This document shows positions 31,633 through 42,659 of a stretch of DNA of 64,000 bases, piece by piece (the first letter of the stretch is position 1; each line of letters opens with the position of its first letter). A program made the translations under genes and the position numbers. Source of the stretch: Rhinopithecus roxellana (taxonomy: Eukaryota > Chordata > Mammalia > Primates > Cercopithecidae). The DNA lies in assembly GCF_007565055.1 (NCBI RefSeq), contig NC_044552.1, forward strand, positions 38,534,069 through 38,598,068, written 5' to 3'. The notes beneath the pieces are model-generated. The model was given only the letters and a program-made list of their open reading frames with translations, was not told where the DNA came from and did not search any database.

Positions 31633-31880
31633 CTGGCCAGGTGCGGTGGCTCACACCTGTAATCCTAGCACTTTCAGAGGCCGAGGTGGACAGGATTACT
31701 TGAGCTGAAGAGTTTGAGACCAGCCTGGGCAACATGGTGAACCCCTGGTGGCATGCACCTATGGGAGAATGAAGCAGGAGAAGCACTTGAGCCTGGGAGG
31801 CAGAGGTTGTCATGAGTCGAGATTGCACCACTGTACTCCAGCCTGGGTGACACAGTGAGACCCTGTCTTAAAAAAAAAAA
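31633..31880 (+). mobile_element. AluJ SINE with internal deletion
   Basis: Left arm GGCCAGGTGCGGTGGCTCAC is complete to CAACATGGTGAACCCC. Then about 60 bases around the A-rich linker are missing before TGGTGGCATGCACC. The right arm CACTTGAGCCTGGGAGG is AluJ-like. A diverged target duplication (CTGGTATCACTCT and CTAGCATTACTCT) encloses the Alu and its tail. Confidence 0.94.
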
Positions 31881-31992
31881 AGGAAATAAAAAGAAGAAAA
31901 AAAGAAAGAAAGAAAAGGAAGGAAGGAAAGAAAAGAAAGAGATAAAAAGAAACAAAAGGAAAGGAAAAGGAAGAGGAAGGAAGGAAGAAAAA
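31870..31992 (+). repeat. (GAAA)n/(GGAA)n purine tract grown from an Alu tail
   Basis: About 120 bp of almost pure A and G, starting at the poly-A of the AluJ and ending at its 3' target duplication, so it is part of the insertion. Confidence 0.95.
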
Positions 31993-32057
31993 ACTAGCAT
32001 TACTCTTATTGTGTCACTAACTTTAATTATTACCTATATTATTATCTATGACTGTCT

Positions 32058-32290
32058 TTGCTAAGGAAAGAAGGAACTAACATTTATTGAACACCTTTAG
32101 TTGTCAAGAACTTGGCAGGACTTATTTTAAGTCTCATATAACCCTCTAAAGTGGGTATTGTTCCTATTTTGCAGATAAACTGAAATTCAGAGAGATTAAA
32201 GTAATTTTCCCATGATCACAAGGCTGGTAAGTGGCTGAGATACGACAGAAACCCAGCCTCACTCCTAAACAGTCCATTTCCCCCCAAACT
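32058..32290 (-). mobile_element. MIR, near full length
   Basis: AACTAACATTTATTGAACACC, ATATAACCCTCTAAAGTGGG, TGCAGATAAACTGAAATTCAG, CCATGATCACAAGGCTGG and TAAGTGGCTGAGATACG give the complement of MIR throughout. Confidence 0.82.
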
Positions 32291-32477
32291 CTTATCTCTC
32301 TTATCCACCTACTTACCTACCCATCTACCTACCTAAAAAACACAACAAAAAACCCCTGAAATCCTGACTGAGGGCCTGAGAGCCTCATGGTGAGGTGTGG
32401 AAACCCGTGCAGAGCACAGCATGTCCTGTGATATGAATATCAAGGAATGTCCCCAGGCAACTCATGCCTGCTCAGCC

Positions 32478-32741
32478 GCCGTAATTGAGACAGACTCCAC
32501 CTCTCTCCACCGAGCCTTTCTGGCTCTAAAAGTAGCAGGAACAACAAAGACAGCAGACACCTGGGGCTCGAGTCCACCCGCAGGGACGCCCGCAGACACC
32601 AGGTGGCGCCCGAGTCTGGCCGAAAGCTGAGCTCCCCTCGGTCTGATTTCTGAGGGGACACAGCGTCCAGCGTCCACCGACTGTCAAATAGAGTGGGTGA
32701 AGGCGACGGCCAGCCAAAGACAGGTGTCCTAGCTATGGTCG
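32478..32741. promoter_or_regulatory. Small CpG cluster
   Basis: I count 17 CpG dinucleotides in 264 bp by eye, against one or two per 200 bp in most of the window, in a GC-rich repeat-free stretch. It is shorter than most promoter CpG islands. No TATA box, initiator or first exon is evident. A CTCF-like motif sits in the middle. Confidence 0.55.
32596..32610 (+). promoter_or_regulatory. CTCF-like motif, strong match
   Basis: ACACCAGGTGGCGCC matches 14 of 15 positions of the CTCF core CCASYAGRKGGCRSY. It contains CpGs in and beside the core, so methylation could affect binding. Confidence 0.6.
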
Positions 32742-33680
32742 GGTGGCTTGTGGGTGAGATGCTACGTGAGGGTGCCCTATCCAAACGCTGAGCTCCATGG
32801 GGCCCTCCTGATGTCCACTAGTGACCCGGAGAGGAGTTGTGGGCTCATGGTCCCAGGGTCCTGCCATGCAGGCGCCAGGGACACAAGATGGAAGTGGGGG
32901 CTCCTTCAGTTCCTCCAAGAGAGCTGCTTTCCATTTCCCGGAGAGGCCCCCTCAGCCCCTCCGCAGCTCTGCGCTTGGCCTGGGTGGACCCCAGCCAGTG
33001 GATGTGGTTGTTCAGGAGTCCTTAGACCCAGCTTCTGGTCACAGTAGGAAGAAGTCTCCGGCGTTGGGGATCCCCCTGGAAGCTAGGCCCTTCTGTCCAG
33101 GGCCCTGTATCTTCTCTTCCTGTGGACTGAGCCTCCACTCTTGGTTTCCACTTGGGAGAATGTCTGGACGAAAACAAGGACACTTGGATTCCGGGTGACA
33201 TAGACATGCCCAAAACCCTGGTGACATAGCTCAAGCAGAAAAAGGGACAACTTGATATATCAGTCTCCTACCCTTGTCTGTCCCACCTCCTAATTACTGG
33301 GACCATCTCAGTCTTTCCAGGACATGCCAATTTCATACATCCCAATTTTTCTTATAAATCATTGAAAATAGTCTGGAAAGCCCAATATTCAATGTAGCAT
33401 CTCCCAAACAGCTTCTCTTGGTCAGAAGTGGGACAGAACTCTAAAAGTGCTGGGGTTTGGTTTACATACTAAGGTCACCCATGGCCTATCCTCTATTCCT
33501 AAGGTGAGGCTGTTGGAAGGGGAGAGGCTCCTTCTACCGACGCAGAGCAATATGGAAAGGCAGCCACCTGCCGCCTCAGCTTGCAGCCTGGAGGCCCTTG
33601 CGTTCCTCTCCATTTATATGTCCTGGATTCCAGAGCCAAAATCTTCTATGCCCATGGACAGAGAGTAGGTTCGTTCAGAG
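32742..33680. other. Unique sequence, nothing recognised
   Basis: GC-moderate to 33230, then average. No repeat. No reading frame with a recognisable domain, though an unrecognised exon cannot be excluded. Confidence 0.45.
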
Positions 33681-34770
33681 GCTCATTAATTACATGGCTA
33701 AGGGAAGGAAGGGGAAGAAAAGACTCATGAAAATGTTCATTTAAACTTAATTGCTGCCCATGCTCTTACTAATTGAAGTAGCGCCGTTGGATTTCACTTA
33801 TGTACCTGAGTGTATTTAAAATGGGATATTGCACAGTATAAACTAAGCCACATCACAAACTAACGATCTGGAAAATCTCAGTTAAATAAACAAAGCTGGC
33901 TTTAAGTTACACAGGAGAAACATGTATTCTCCCGTGCATACACACACACACACACAGCCAAAGCACCAGGATCTCAGACCTTTGGTTCATATCTTCTCCT
34001 TCATAGTTCAAATTAAACACAGTCTTAGTCTCTTGCTCTCTCTTTTCCTCTCTCTTTCTCTTATTAAATTTATTTTTAACAGTACCTTAAAAAAATAAAC
34101 TCACCCCTCTGTGCCACTCTTATGCCAGGTGCAGCCAGGGGCAAATTTTTACAGCTGAATTACATGACCTGAAAAATACGGAGCACATAATGAGAACATT
34201 GAGAGACCCCATCTCTAGCACCGGGCCAGTGCTGGTGTAATAACATTCCTGGAGAGAGCAGTAGCCGGGGCAGCTGTGGAGTCAGGCTGAAGCCCTTACT
34301 CAGCATGAGGAATTATATATATCTTGGAACTCTTTCCTGAATCTAAACATTATTGCTAAGAAAGGGATAACAGTGTGAGTGGCCATCGCTCGCCAGCCAG
34401 GGCTCACATACTGCTTCGTATGAGAGTTTCCTCCCAAGGCTGAGGGGAAATGTTCCAGACCCAATTCTGCCTAGGGCAGGGATGAGGATGGGGCTGAAGA
34501 CCTGGGAAGTCTTTGACTCTGGAGTGGTGTTGACATGGCAGTTGGATAAAGCTTGGCACTCTGCAAGCCCAGGTTCTGTCATCCAAGGACCCCAGGAGAT
34601 GTTGTGGGCTGTTTAAAAGTCTGAGTCCACTTCCTCGTAACAGCTCCCTGGGCATTATCCTGGAACTCCCCAGTTATCTGGACTCAGACCAGAGCCCCTC
34701 AACCTCAGCTGTCTGCAACCATGGCAAAAGTGAGGGAAGGCAAAGCTGTTGAGCTACAGGAATCACAGCA
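33681..34770. other. Repeat-free AT-rich block, possible conserved non-coding DNA
   Basis: CTCATTAATTACATGG, AAACTTAATTGCTGCC and TAAATAAACAAAGC contain homeodomain-like TAATTA and forkhead-like TAAACAAA words. A short (CA)8 run lies at about 33942-33957 and TTTATTTTTAACAG near 34070. No repeat family recognised. Confidence 0.35.
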
Positions 34771-34786
34771 ACAAAGATGGCTCTTA

Positions 34787-35081
34787 GGCTGGGCACAGTG
34801 GCTCATGCCGGTAATCCCGGCACTTCGGGAGGCCGAGGAGGGTGACTGCTTGAGCTCAGGGCTTTGAGACCAGCCTGGGCAACACGGCAAAACCCCATCT
34901 CTACAAAAAAATACAAAAATTAGCTGGACATGGTGGTGTGTGCCTGTAGTCCCAGCTACTCGGGAGGTTTAGGTGGGAAGATCACTTGAGCCTGGGAGGT
35001 GGAGGTTGCAGTGAGCTGAGATTGTGCCACTACACTCTAGCCTGGGTGACAGAGTGAGATCCTGTCTCAAAAAGAAAAAAA
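34787..35081 (+). mobile_element. AluJ SINE, full length
   Basis: Left arm TAATCCCGGCACTTCGGGAG and a CTTGAGCTCAGG block, linker, right arm ATCACTTGAGCCTGGGAGG. Target duplication AAAGATGGCTCTTA (34773-34786) and AAATATGGCCCTTA (35082-35095), two mismatches. Confidence 0.96.
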
Positions 35082-35111
35082 AAATATGGCCCTTAAAAGG
35101 TGACTATCCTA

Positions 35112-35385
35112 GATAGAATTTTTTTTTTGAGGTACAATTCACAGAGCGTAACATTGACCATTAACTAATTTAAAGTGAACAATTCAATGGCATTTAGTGC
35201 ACTCATGATACCATGTAACCATCACTTCTACCTAGTTCTACCCAAAAGGAAACCTTGTAATCCTTAAGCAGTCACTCTCCTTTCTCCTGTCCACCCAGCC
35301 CCTGGCAACTGCCAGTCTATTTCTGTCTGTATGAATTTACCTCTTCTGGATATTTCATACAAGTGGAATCATACAAGATATATGT
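35112..35385 (-). mobile_element. L1M 3' fragment (antisense)
   Basis: GAGGTACAATTCACAGAGC, GTGAACAATTCAATGGCATT, CCAGCCCCTGGCAACTGCC and TCATACAAGTGGAATCATAC are the antisense 3' end of an old L1. Confidence 0.72.
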
Positions 35386-35805
35386 AAAATACAGATTTTT
35401 AAATATTTTATTGGTATATAATATGTATAAAGTACACAAACACTAACTACAGTTGGACAAATTTTCGTAAACAGACCACATCAAAGTAATTACTGCCTAA
35501 ATAAAAAAATAGAGCATTACGTGCACCCAGAAACTCCACCATACTGGCTCCCAGCCTTATTCCCCGCAGAGAACCACTCTCCTAACTTCTATATCATAGA
35601 TTACTTTTACCTTTTTTCCTACCACTATGTCTGATTCAGTTTGCTTATTTTTCATTGCTGTATAGTATTCCAACATCTGATGACACCACAATTTATATAT
35701 CCATTGGACTGTTCATAGATATTTTGGGTAGTTTCTGCTTCCAAGCTATCTATTTTTAATGGACACAATTCCAACAAACCTGTTGAGTGGACTTCTTAGA
35801 CAATT
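35386..35805 (-). mobile_element. Second L1M 3' fragment (antisense)
   Basis: Begins again with a TTATTGGTATATAATATG head, CAGTTGGACAAATTTTCG, TTCATTGCTGTATAGTATTCC, CACAATTTATATATCCATTG and TTTTGGGTAGTTTC. It repeats the phrase order of the previous piece, so it is a separate L1M copy placed in tandem orientation. Confidence 0.75.
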
Positions 35806-37004
35806 GCTGATTAAAAACATCAAAATAGAAGGAATGGGGACATGGGGTGGGGTTGGGCTAGATGTGTTCTGGGAGTTTCATTGGTTCAGACTACTACGGT
35901 TTGAAGCATGGCGAGGGCAAGCAGAATAGAAGCAAATCTCCTTTCTGTGTTCTCTCTGGGGACATTTATGGATAAAAAGTTACAGTCAGAAAAGACTAGA
36001 TGAGTTTCTAAGCTTCAGAGTCATCTACCCCCCCTCCCCCCGCATCGACCCCAGTCCCCATTTTGGACCCTAAACAGACAAATAGCTGTTTCCTCTGCCA
36101 CAAGGGCACACCTCAAAGCCCACGCGACTGCCATCCTTTGTAATCTGTATCATGCAAAGGGCACACAGTGGGGGCAAGGTCTGACCGATTGGGTAATTGG
36201 CGGTCTTGGGCTCCCAGTCCAGGGACCGTATTCCGGCTTGAGCCAAAACCTAGCCACCGTGGAGAGAGGACATGCCTTCAGTCTGTTGTCCAACTGACCT
36301 GTGGTCAGACCCAGGAGAGACACGAAAGAGGCCTCCAATCCATCCCTCTACAGTTTGGCTGAGGCACATTCTCAAATACTCCTCTTGAGAAATCAGTAAC
36401 AGATAAAAGTATATTTCCCTGTACACATATTGAACAGTACTTTTTACCATTATGCAGTCTTACATTGTCTCACTACACATACAGCTAAAGCAGACTTTTT
36501 CACCTGCAGATTCTGCCTCGGTCAGCCCTATTTCTGGCATAAAGGTTTGGGGTAGCCACTTTGAAAACAAAAGATTCATGTAAAAGAAATGCGCATGCAG
36601 ACACCCAGAATTCTTACAGTTTATGCAGCTAAGATCAGGGACTCCCCGATCCTCTCATTTCCGCCCTCTGTGCTAAATTCAGTCTGTGTGGGGAAATGGA
36701 TAAAATGCTCACACACCAGCAAACTTCTTCCAGATACTTCCTTTGTGGGGAGAAAAGATGCCTTTGAGTGTGGATTTCTCAAGCTTAATTTCCTTTCCTA
36801 TTATTGGATGCTGTTAGGATGGCCTCACCACCCAACATCCCCATGGATATTGCATCATTGGCAAAATGGGTTAGGAATGGAGCCCAGTGCAAAGAAAACA
36901 CAGCCCAGAAGGAGAAGGAGCTCGCTTATCACTCAGGAGAGCAGGGGGAGAGCTCAGAGCAGGGGCCTGGCTCTGGATGACCTTGGCTTTTCTGGCTGTT
37001 TTGT
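35806..37004. other. Unique sequence, nothing recognised
   Basis: About 1.2 kb. A 193-codon plus-strand frame at 36589-37170 shows no recognisable domain. No repeat recognised. Confidence 0.5.
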
Positions 37005-37260
37005 CTACTCTGCTCATCTATCAAGGCTCAACCCAAGTCTCCTATTCTCTGCCCACTCCATGCCACCTCCACCTCCATTTCCTGTGGTCCGACTGTCCGT
37101 GATCTGGCCCTGGTGTCATGCTGTGGCTTGTGTTTTCTCTATAATTCTCCTCTCCCTAATCAAATCATAAGCCCCTTAAGTTGTGGAAGAAGCTGGGTGA
37201 GTGGGCCTTGTCTTCTGCCTGAATCTCATCATGACACTCAGCAAGTAGCAGTTCTCCATA
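37005..37260 (+). mobile_element. L2 3' fragment
   Basis: CCATGCCACCTCCACCTCC, ATCATAAGCCCCTTAAGTTG, GGGCCTTGTCTTCTGCC and CACTCAGCAAGTAGC follow the L2 3' order. Confidence 0.55.
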
Positions 37261-37529
37261 GCCTTTGGATGTGAAGTAATTGTGTGCTTGTGTTTTCTCC
37301 CTGTGGATGTATTCTTGGTCAGGGATTTTTTTTTAGCTCACTTAAAATTCTGGGACATTGAAGGCCAGAGATGATAAGTAGGTTTGAGGCAAGCATCACT
37401 TCCCTCTGATGGATTGCGTGTGACTGGAATCCTCCGTTGAGTAGGCCTGGTATGTCTGGGCTCGGTGCGGAAAGGTGCTTAGCTCAATTAGCAGTGCCTG
37501 TCGTGAGCACGGAGTGGTAAGGAGTGGCA

Positions 37530-37672
37530 AGTGTGCCACAAATTTGCCATGCTTGATCTCATCCAACTGCTTCATCTTACAGTGGAAGAGACTGAGGTGT
37601 AGAGAGGGAAGTGACTTTATCCAAGGAAAATCAATTTCCTAAAAGGACTTTGCACTCCGGGCGGTGAGCTAA
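37530..37672 (-). mobile_element. MIR fragment
   Basis: TGATCTCATCCAACTGC, CATCTTACAGTGGAAGAGACT, GAGGTGTAGAGAGGGAAGTG and ACTTTATCCAAGGAAAATC are the complement of the MIR core. Confidence 0.6.
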
Positions 37673-38168
37673 CACATTGGCACCATCCACAGGCAGCTGC
37701 CTAGAGCATGGTCTCCGTAAGACCATCTTCTGCTTCCCTTTGAGGTGGTGGAGTTTGACATGGGAAGACATATTAGGAAAAGGCATGAGTCAGATCTTCT
37801 GAAGCCGCTAAAGAGCATATTAAGCCACCAACAGCTTTTTCTGATTTTTGGTTTTCTTGCAGTAGTTCATCTGTTTTGCTTTTTTCCCCCCCTTTTTAAT
37901 GTAAACAGACTTTCTTCTTTGCAGCCAGCCAAGTCTCCCCGGTGAATTTGTTAGAGTAGGGCAACTTTGATGACTTCACAACTGAAAGAATCGAAAAAAG
38001 CAACTGGATGTCGTAAGAATTGGTGCTGCTCCTTCTGAGATCGGGCCCCGAGGTTTGAGCTGAGACTTGGCTCTCCTTGTTGCTTGGAACTGGCCACACC
38101 ATGTCACATTGCTTAGAGTCTACTTAGCGTTTCCTTCGTTCTGAATTATTTTCGCATTGATTGTTGAA
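37673..38168. other. Unique sequence; splice-acceptor-like tracts
   Basis: TTTTGGTTTTCTTGCAG (ending 37861) and CTTTCTTCTTTGCAG (ending 37924) are good polypyrimidine-AG acceptors, but no matching exon or donor is evident. No repeat recognised. Confidence 0.35.
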
Positions 38169-38290
38169 ACTAGCCCCCAGTAGACAGTGAACTCCTCTCG
38201 GGCAGGGACCGTGACTTACTTATTAAGTCTCATCTCTCCCACAGACCAGCAGACTACCTTGAACTCTGCCCATGCACCAGTTCATTCACT
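38169..38290 (+). mobile_element. L2 3' end fragment
   Basis: GTAGACAGTGAACTCCTCTC, GGGCAGGGACCGTGACTTAC and TTCATTCACTCAC near the end are the L2 terminal phrase. Confidence 0.6.
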
Positions 38291-38599
38291 CACAGATGGC
38301 TGCATGCAAACGCCATTTGTGAAATCCCTACCTTGTACTGCCAGAACTCATTAGGGAGAGAACTGCTCCGGCAAGATGGGTCATGCAGATAACATCAACT
38401 ATTAAAATTCTCATGCAACAAGGATTCAGCCCAATGTGACTTTCCTTTGCACAGCTTGAGCTTTTTAGAGTGGTGAGCACCACTGACACAGGCTTCCAGA
38501 GGGATCTGATTAAAGGGAAGATTTGGAAAAGCTGATGAGAAGGTGACAGCGATTCTTGGAGGAGAAACAATGTCTTCAGCTTCAGAGTCCTAACTAGTA

Positions 38600-39036
38600 T
38601 TTCCCTTCTTTTCTTTTTCTTTCATTTAACATATTTTTTTGTGAAAAAAAATATATACAAAAGTAGAGAAACTAGTATAACAAGCTCCATGACCCATCAA
38701 TTATCTTTAACTCACGACCAATCTTGTTTCTTCTTTGTTTTACTCTCTGCCCCCACCCTGGGCTATTTTGAAGCAAAGCGCAGATGTCAGATATCATTTC
38801 GCTCATATGTTTCAATATGTGTCTCTAAAAGGGAATTTAAAAAGATATTCATGATGCCACTGTGTATCTAAAATATTAACAATGAATCATTTAATAGCAT
38901 TAAGTATACAGTTCTGTAATTGTCCCATAAATATTTCTTTTTTTTTTTTTAAAGTTTTAAACAGTTTATCTGTTTCAGTATCCAGATAAGGTCCATAATT
39001 GTGACTGGTCAGTATGTTTCCTAAGCCACTTTTAAT
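38600..39036 (-). mobile_element. L1M fragment (antisense)
   Basis: TATTTTGAAGCAAAGCGCAG, ATGTTTCAATATGTGTCTC, ATATTAACAATGAATCATT and CAGATAAGGTCCATAATTGTG follow the antisense 3' segment of old L1M elements. Confidence 0.6.
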
Positions 39037-39039
39037 TTA

Positions 39040-39262
39040 TAGCAGAAGCTTTTAACTAGGGGCAGTTTTGCTCCTAAAGGGGTAACTTGACAATGTCTGG
39101 GGACAATTTTGGTTGTCAAACTGGGTTGGTGGGGAGTGTATCTAGTGGGGAGAAGCCAGGGATGCTGTTAAGCATCCTATCATGCTCAGGACAGCCCCTG
39201 ACACCCCAACAACAAAAAATCCAGCCCAATGACAAAGGTGTTGAGACTGAGAACCCTGACCT
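39040..39262 (+). mobile_element. MER20 (hAT DNA transposon), near full length
   Basis: TTTAACTAGGGGCAGTTTTGC, GACAATGTCTGGGGACAATTT, GGGATGCTGTTAAGCATCC and GGACAGCCCCTGACACC follow the MER20 consensus. It ends GTTGAGACTGAGAACCCTG. Confidence 0.92.
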
Positions 39263-40275
39263 AGAGGTTCTACCCCCTCTCTCTTTCCCTTGCAATTTAT
39301 TAGTTGAGGAAAACAGAGTTCGTGCAGGCCCACAGAGTTCCCATATGCTGGATTTGCTCCTTGTGTGCCAATGGTGCAATCTAACATGTTCCTGTGAACT
39401 CTGTATTTCCTGCAACTGCGTGACTAGATTGCTCACATTTTTCTCAAGGTGGCTCCTGGGCCCGTGCCGCTCACAGACACAGGCATTTTCCTAGTGGGTG
39501 CAGCACTGCCTTGAGCTGGGTCCTCCTGTTGACCTGCCTTGTGGAAAGGGCACGCCTGCGGGAAACGTCATGCATCAGAGGAGAAGCACTTCCCGGGGCC
39601 CGGGCTCTGTCCTGGTGGCCCCATTTGGCTTCCCTGTGTGTCCTTCCAACTGGGCTAGTCGTCCTCCAGCTTAAGCAAAACATCTGTCCTTTTGTGGTTT
39701 TTCAATTTGACACTAAGAAACTTGACATTTACACAGATGCAAGTTTTCAAAGCAGGTTCCAGAAATTAAAGTTATTCTTAATCAAATTAGCCCTTGAAAC
39801 AATCCGGAAGCTCTCGTGTCTGCAGCTGGCATCCTGTCCATCCACACTCCCCAGATCTACAGGGGGCAATTCACACACAGCGGCCCCCACGGCTTGTCCA
39901 AAAGCCAAATTCCTGCCATTCCAACAGTTGAGGACAAAAACCACAGAGACAAAGGTAGAGAACAAGACTCATGCTTGTCAAGGAAAACAGCTCAGAGCCC
40001 TGCAATTTAATTTTTAAGACAGGCAAGGCCCTCACCCAATAATTGAGTATAAAGTAAGACACACAGTCAGCAGCAAGAGGTGAGAATTCACAGCAGAAAG
40101 AGAAGAGGGACCATTTCAAAGCCCCAGTGGTCTGCGCCTATTTAGGGCAGAGATAAACAGCCTACTCAGCTCTGTAGCCCCTAGGGCTGTAATTATAATC
40201 ACAATCATCAGTGTCCAGGACACGTGTCTAAGTCATCAAGAGCAAGACAGGAGGAAAGCTGGTGCTGAAATGATG
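39263..40275. other. Unique sequence; repeat-free AT-rich part at 39690-39800
   Basis: No repeat recognised. A GGGGCCCGGGC patch lies at 39597. The AT-rich part has no family resemblance. A 168-codon plus-strand frame at 39511-40017 shows no recognisable domain. Confidence 0.45.
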
Positions 40276-40279
40276 GAGG

Positions 40280-40830
40280 GAGAACTGTTTATTACCCACT
40301 GTTCTGGGCGCTGGGAGTACAAGGGGAAAAGACATAGGCCCAGGCTTTAAGAAGTTTATGTGGGTGAACAGGGAGGATTTCAGTGGGGTGAAATTCCATA
40401 AATGAGGGAGCACAGTAAGGTAGACCTCATGCAGCTTGAGAAAATTTCTAGGAGAAGCCGACAGCTGGGTTGAACCCAAGAGGCACAGAAATTAGCCAGG
40501 TAGAAGGGTGACAACAGGACTCTACAGTTCAGACCTGCAAGGGGCGGGGCGTGGCCTGGCCGACAGGTGGGGCAGGAGACAGGGTCTTTGAGAATGCTCT
40601 GTGCAGCAAACCAAGTGCTCTGAGCTTTTTGTTTGTTCTCTGAACTGTAGGGAGTTCTGAAGGTTTTAAGTAGGGGAGGGACATAGCATGATTTACATTT
40701 TGGAAAAGGTTATTCTGGCTGAAAGGATCAGGACAGGAGGGGGAGCAAAAGCAGGGCTCCCTTAGTGGTTGACAGTAACCCAGGCAAAAAAGGGAGGGGT
40801 GTGAAGGCAGTGGAGGAAAAGAGGAAGGAG
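40280..40830 (-). mobile_element. L2 fragment (antisense)
   Basis: GGGCGCTGGGAGTACAAGGG, TTAGCCAGGTAGAAGGGTG, TCTGAAGGTTTTAAGTAGGG, GAGGGACATAGCATGATTTAC and GGTTATTCTGGCTGAAAGG follow the complement of the L2 3' region. A GC box GGGGCGGGGCGTGG lies inside at 40541-40554. Confidence 0.62.
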
Positions 40831-41522
40831 CAAGGGATGACGGGATTATCGTAATTCATCCCCCAGAGTGCCATCCCCTACAGGGTCAAAGCCATCTCTC
40901 TGGGAGGAGACAGACTCCTGGTGCTATTCAGGTCACAGATAGGGAGCGATGCTCTCTGGATCCCAACCCAACTCTGACTCCCAACGCCAAGCCAGTCTGA
41001 GGCTGGCAGGGCTGTCCTGCATTTTACGTCTTCGTTGAAATTATGCCCAATGGGATATGTAATTTTTGTAAGGCAGGAAAGCATCATATGCTTTAGGAAG
41101 ATTTCTATAAAACAATTAAAATATCAAAGAGTGCATTAGCTGGAGAGAACCTGGTAAGTCATGAAGCTGGTGTCCCGGTGCCAGGTGGGGACTGTAAAAG
41201 TGTGTGTTTCAGCCACTGGGAACATGGGCTCCAGGAGAGGCCCCGTCATTCAAGGTCTATGGGGTGCCAGGACAGGGTGGTGGTCCTTTAGAAGGGCTGT
41301 GTCTGACCTAGAGACCAATGGGGGAGATGAAAGGCTTTGAGAGAGAAGGACAGTGTGGGCAGCTTTTTAGAGAGGGCACAGCTGGGCCCTGCTGCCATGG
41401 GAAGGGGCTTGCTGTGTTTACACAGTGACATCGGACCCACCACCAACGGCTCTTATTGAAAAGTGCGGTGATCTCCACAGAAGAGGAGAATGGTATAATT
41501 CAGGCTTGCTTTCTCTCCCTCT
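40831..41522. other. Unique sequence; possible further L2 piece at 41300
   Basis: ACCAATGGGGGAGATGAAAGG near 41316 resembles an L2 phrase but is isolated. The 7-bp inverted repeat AAAGCAT/ATGCTTT with a 3-base loop lies near 41080-41096. Confidence 0.4.
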
Positions 41523-41540
41523 CATACACACACACACACA

Positions 41541-41575
<35 letters not shown>
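41523..41575 (+). repeat. Compound (AC)n(TC)n microsatellite
   Basis: About nine AC units run directly into about sixteen CT units, then a T run. Confidence 0.97.
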
Positions 41576-41578
<3 letters not shown>

Positions 41579-42659
41579 AAATGTAAAGAGCAAGGGGAAA
41601 ATGTCTATTTGCACATCTGGCTTGTTCTTTAAATAGCTCATTCCAAGAAAGAAATATGTTCTCCCTGCCTTAATTTATGTTTCTACCTTTTTCTTCCAAT
41701 AAGCCTGCAGGAGGAAAAAGGGAGGGAGGGGAAGCCTGAGGCCTTGCAGGGATTCGGCAATGGCTTTGGTATGCTGCTGCCTACACAGCAGCATTTAACC
41801 CAATTACAGGATAATAAGGGCTCAGACAAATTATCTGCAAATAGATATGTCTATATGTAAACCCTCGTATTTGGAACATGCGTCTGGAGCCAAAGAAAAG
41901 TTAAGTGCTTAGCCAGAGAGTGACTGAGCTCACAGTTTTTCCCCCTCAGACCTGCATGTGGAGATACTTGACTTAGATAAATAAGAAATCCCAGGTACAG
42001 GCTAGATCCGGATGAACAGTTTGACACAAAGAGGAAGAGACTGTGCTCCCAGACCATTGCCATCTGCAGTCTGTGCCTGCCCAGTGACCCAGGGGACACT
42101 GAGGGCTTCGCTGGGTTGGCCCAGAGTGGCCCTCACACAGACTGGTCTCTGGGGGCTGCCTGGCCACCCTCCTCCCCTTCCTTCCCAGACAGCAAGGGGA
42201 GACCACCTAGAAAATTGCTCACAGGCCAGCCCAAAAGAAATTGCTGCAAGCCTAATTCACAAAGGCCATGGGCTGGGCTAAGGGCAAGTAGGGACAAAAG
42301 CAATGGAAGCTCTGTGCGTTTTAGGATTCGAAGCCATCAACCAATGCTCAAAGAACTCTGGTGCTCCTCAGCCCCCACACTTTCTCTGCACAGCAGAGCA
42401 GTATACTGAGGTGCAGAGAGGAGCCTCATGTTCTAGCCCATGAGGAAGCCAAGGCAGAAAGAACCCAGGTGTCCCATCCACATCACAGGACTCTTTTTGG
42501 GACCAGCACCACCCTCCAAGGAAGAACACAGCTGGGGAGTGGCAAACTGTTCTGGGCAGCACAACTCTTCTCTGAGAGCACAATCTAGAAGAAGCTGGAA
42601 TTTGCTTTCTTTTTTTCCCTTTGTCTCCCTAATAATTTACCCCAGAGGAAACGTTTACA
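41576..42659. other. Unique sequence, nothing recognised
   Basis: About 1.1 kb with no repeat family or gene recognised. Parts at 41600-41860 are AT-rich and unlike any repeat that I know. Confidence 0.45.

Noticed and set aside
32478..32741. A housekeeping-type promoter CpG island
   Set aside because: Too short and without a visible first exon or donor site. Kept only as a CpG cluster with a CTCF-like motif.
37845..37930. Two strong splice-acceptor-like tracts as evidence of an exon
   Set aside because: No downstream donor with an open frame between, and such tracts are common by chance in T-rich DNA.
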